Assembly (NCBI GenBank): GCA_903893315.1
Contig: CAITLU010000052.1
Coordinates: forward strand, 94,627 to 158,626
Length of the DNA stretch: 64,000 nt
From: an uncultured bacterium
GTDB taxonomy: Bacteria; Desulfobacterota; Binatia; UBA1149; CAITLU01
Reading direction: 5' to 3'
Part shown: piece after piece, positions 63,991-64,000 of the stretch
How the letters are laid out: the number at the start of each line of letters is the position of its first letter
Numbering within the stretch: position 1 is the first letter of the stretch
The notes under the pieces: model-generated
Told to the model about the DNA's origin: nothing
Database searches by the model: none
What the model saw: only the letters and a program-made list of their open reading frames with translations
Position numbers and translations under genes: made by a program

Positions 63991-64000
63991 GAAGGCGTCA

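Overview
The window is a GC-rich, gene-dense stretch of a Gram-negative bacterial chromosome. LptF/LptG, an RND pump with a NodT-type outer-membrane lipoprotein, and many signal or membrane proteins show that there is an outer membrane. The gene mix (NifJ-type pyruvate:ferredoxin oxidoreductase, an MMPL/RND exporter, D-aminoacylase, DUF4336, a GreA-C-like protein, a Na,K-ATPase-like pump) fits the deltaproteobacterial / Desulfobacterota / Myxococcota / Binatota area. That placement is inference; there is no rRNA or other decisive marker here. I see no tRNA, rRNA, CRISPR array, insertion sequence, phage or integration site. It reads as ordinary chromosome with several unusual operons.

Layout: 1-5.5 kb (+) holds a truncated FAD amine-oxidase/desaturase, a class I aminotransferase, a D-aminoacylase-like amidohydrolase and a YhiN-family flavoprotein. 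5.5-9.9 kb (-) holds a Na,K-ATPase-like P-type ATPase, a branched-chain aminotransferase and a hemolysin-III protein. 10.0-17.9 kb (-) is one tight run: outer-membrane factor, membrane-fusion protein, RND permease, ferritin-VIT1 iron transporter and ferrochelatase. 18-31 kb is mixed housekeeping and accessory genes: a small membrane protein, GNAT, an EamA transporter with a His-rich tail coupled to EcsC, an aminotransferase, a GreA-C protein, a methyltransferase, DUF4336, a coupled YdhR / two small ORFs / enoyl-CoA hydratase run, a TVP38-flavoprotein fusion and an ABC half-transporter.

31.4-44.0 kb (+) is the most interesting part. It has a nucleotidyltransferase, a large MMPL/RND exporter with two PDZ-like insertions and a small membrane partner, and a diacylglycerol kinase followed 14 bp later by a Tam41-like protein (possibly a CDP-diacylglycerol synthase). 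Then comes a five-gene cassette: polysaccharide deacetylase, GNAT, acyl carrier protein, fused E1 alpha-beta 2-oxoacid dehydrogenase and lipoyl E2. It ends in a perfect hairpin. I read this region as lipid and cell-surface glycan biosynthesis, with an acyl-ACP made by the E1/E2 pair.

44.1-51.7 kb (-) carries DUF4833-lptF-lptG and nifJ-DHOD-like. 52-64 kb carries hemerythrin, RNase HII, a Gfo/Idh/MocA oxidoreductase, a cofactor-dependent phosphoglycerate mutase homologue, a SppA/ClpP-like membrane protease, an MscK-like channel, an RCK potassium channel, an Fe-S PD-(D/E)XK nuclease, an MBL-fold hydrolase and an NTF2-like protein. Most start codons were refined from family length, Shine-Dalgarno matches and overlaps with the upstream stop codon.
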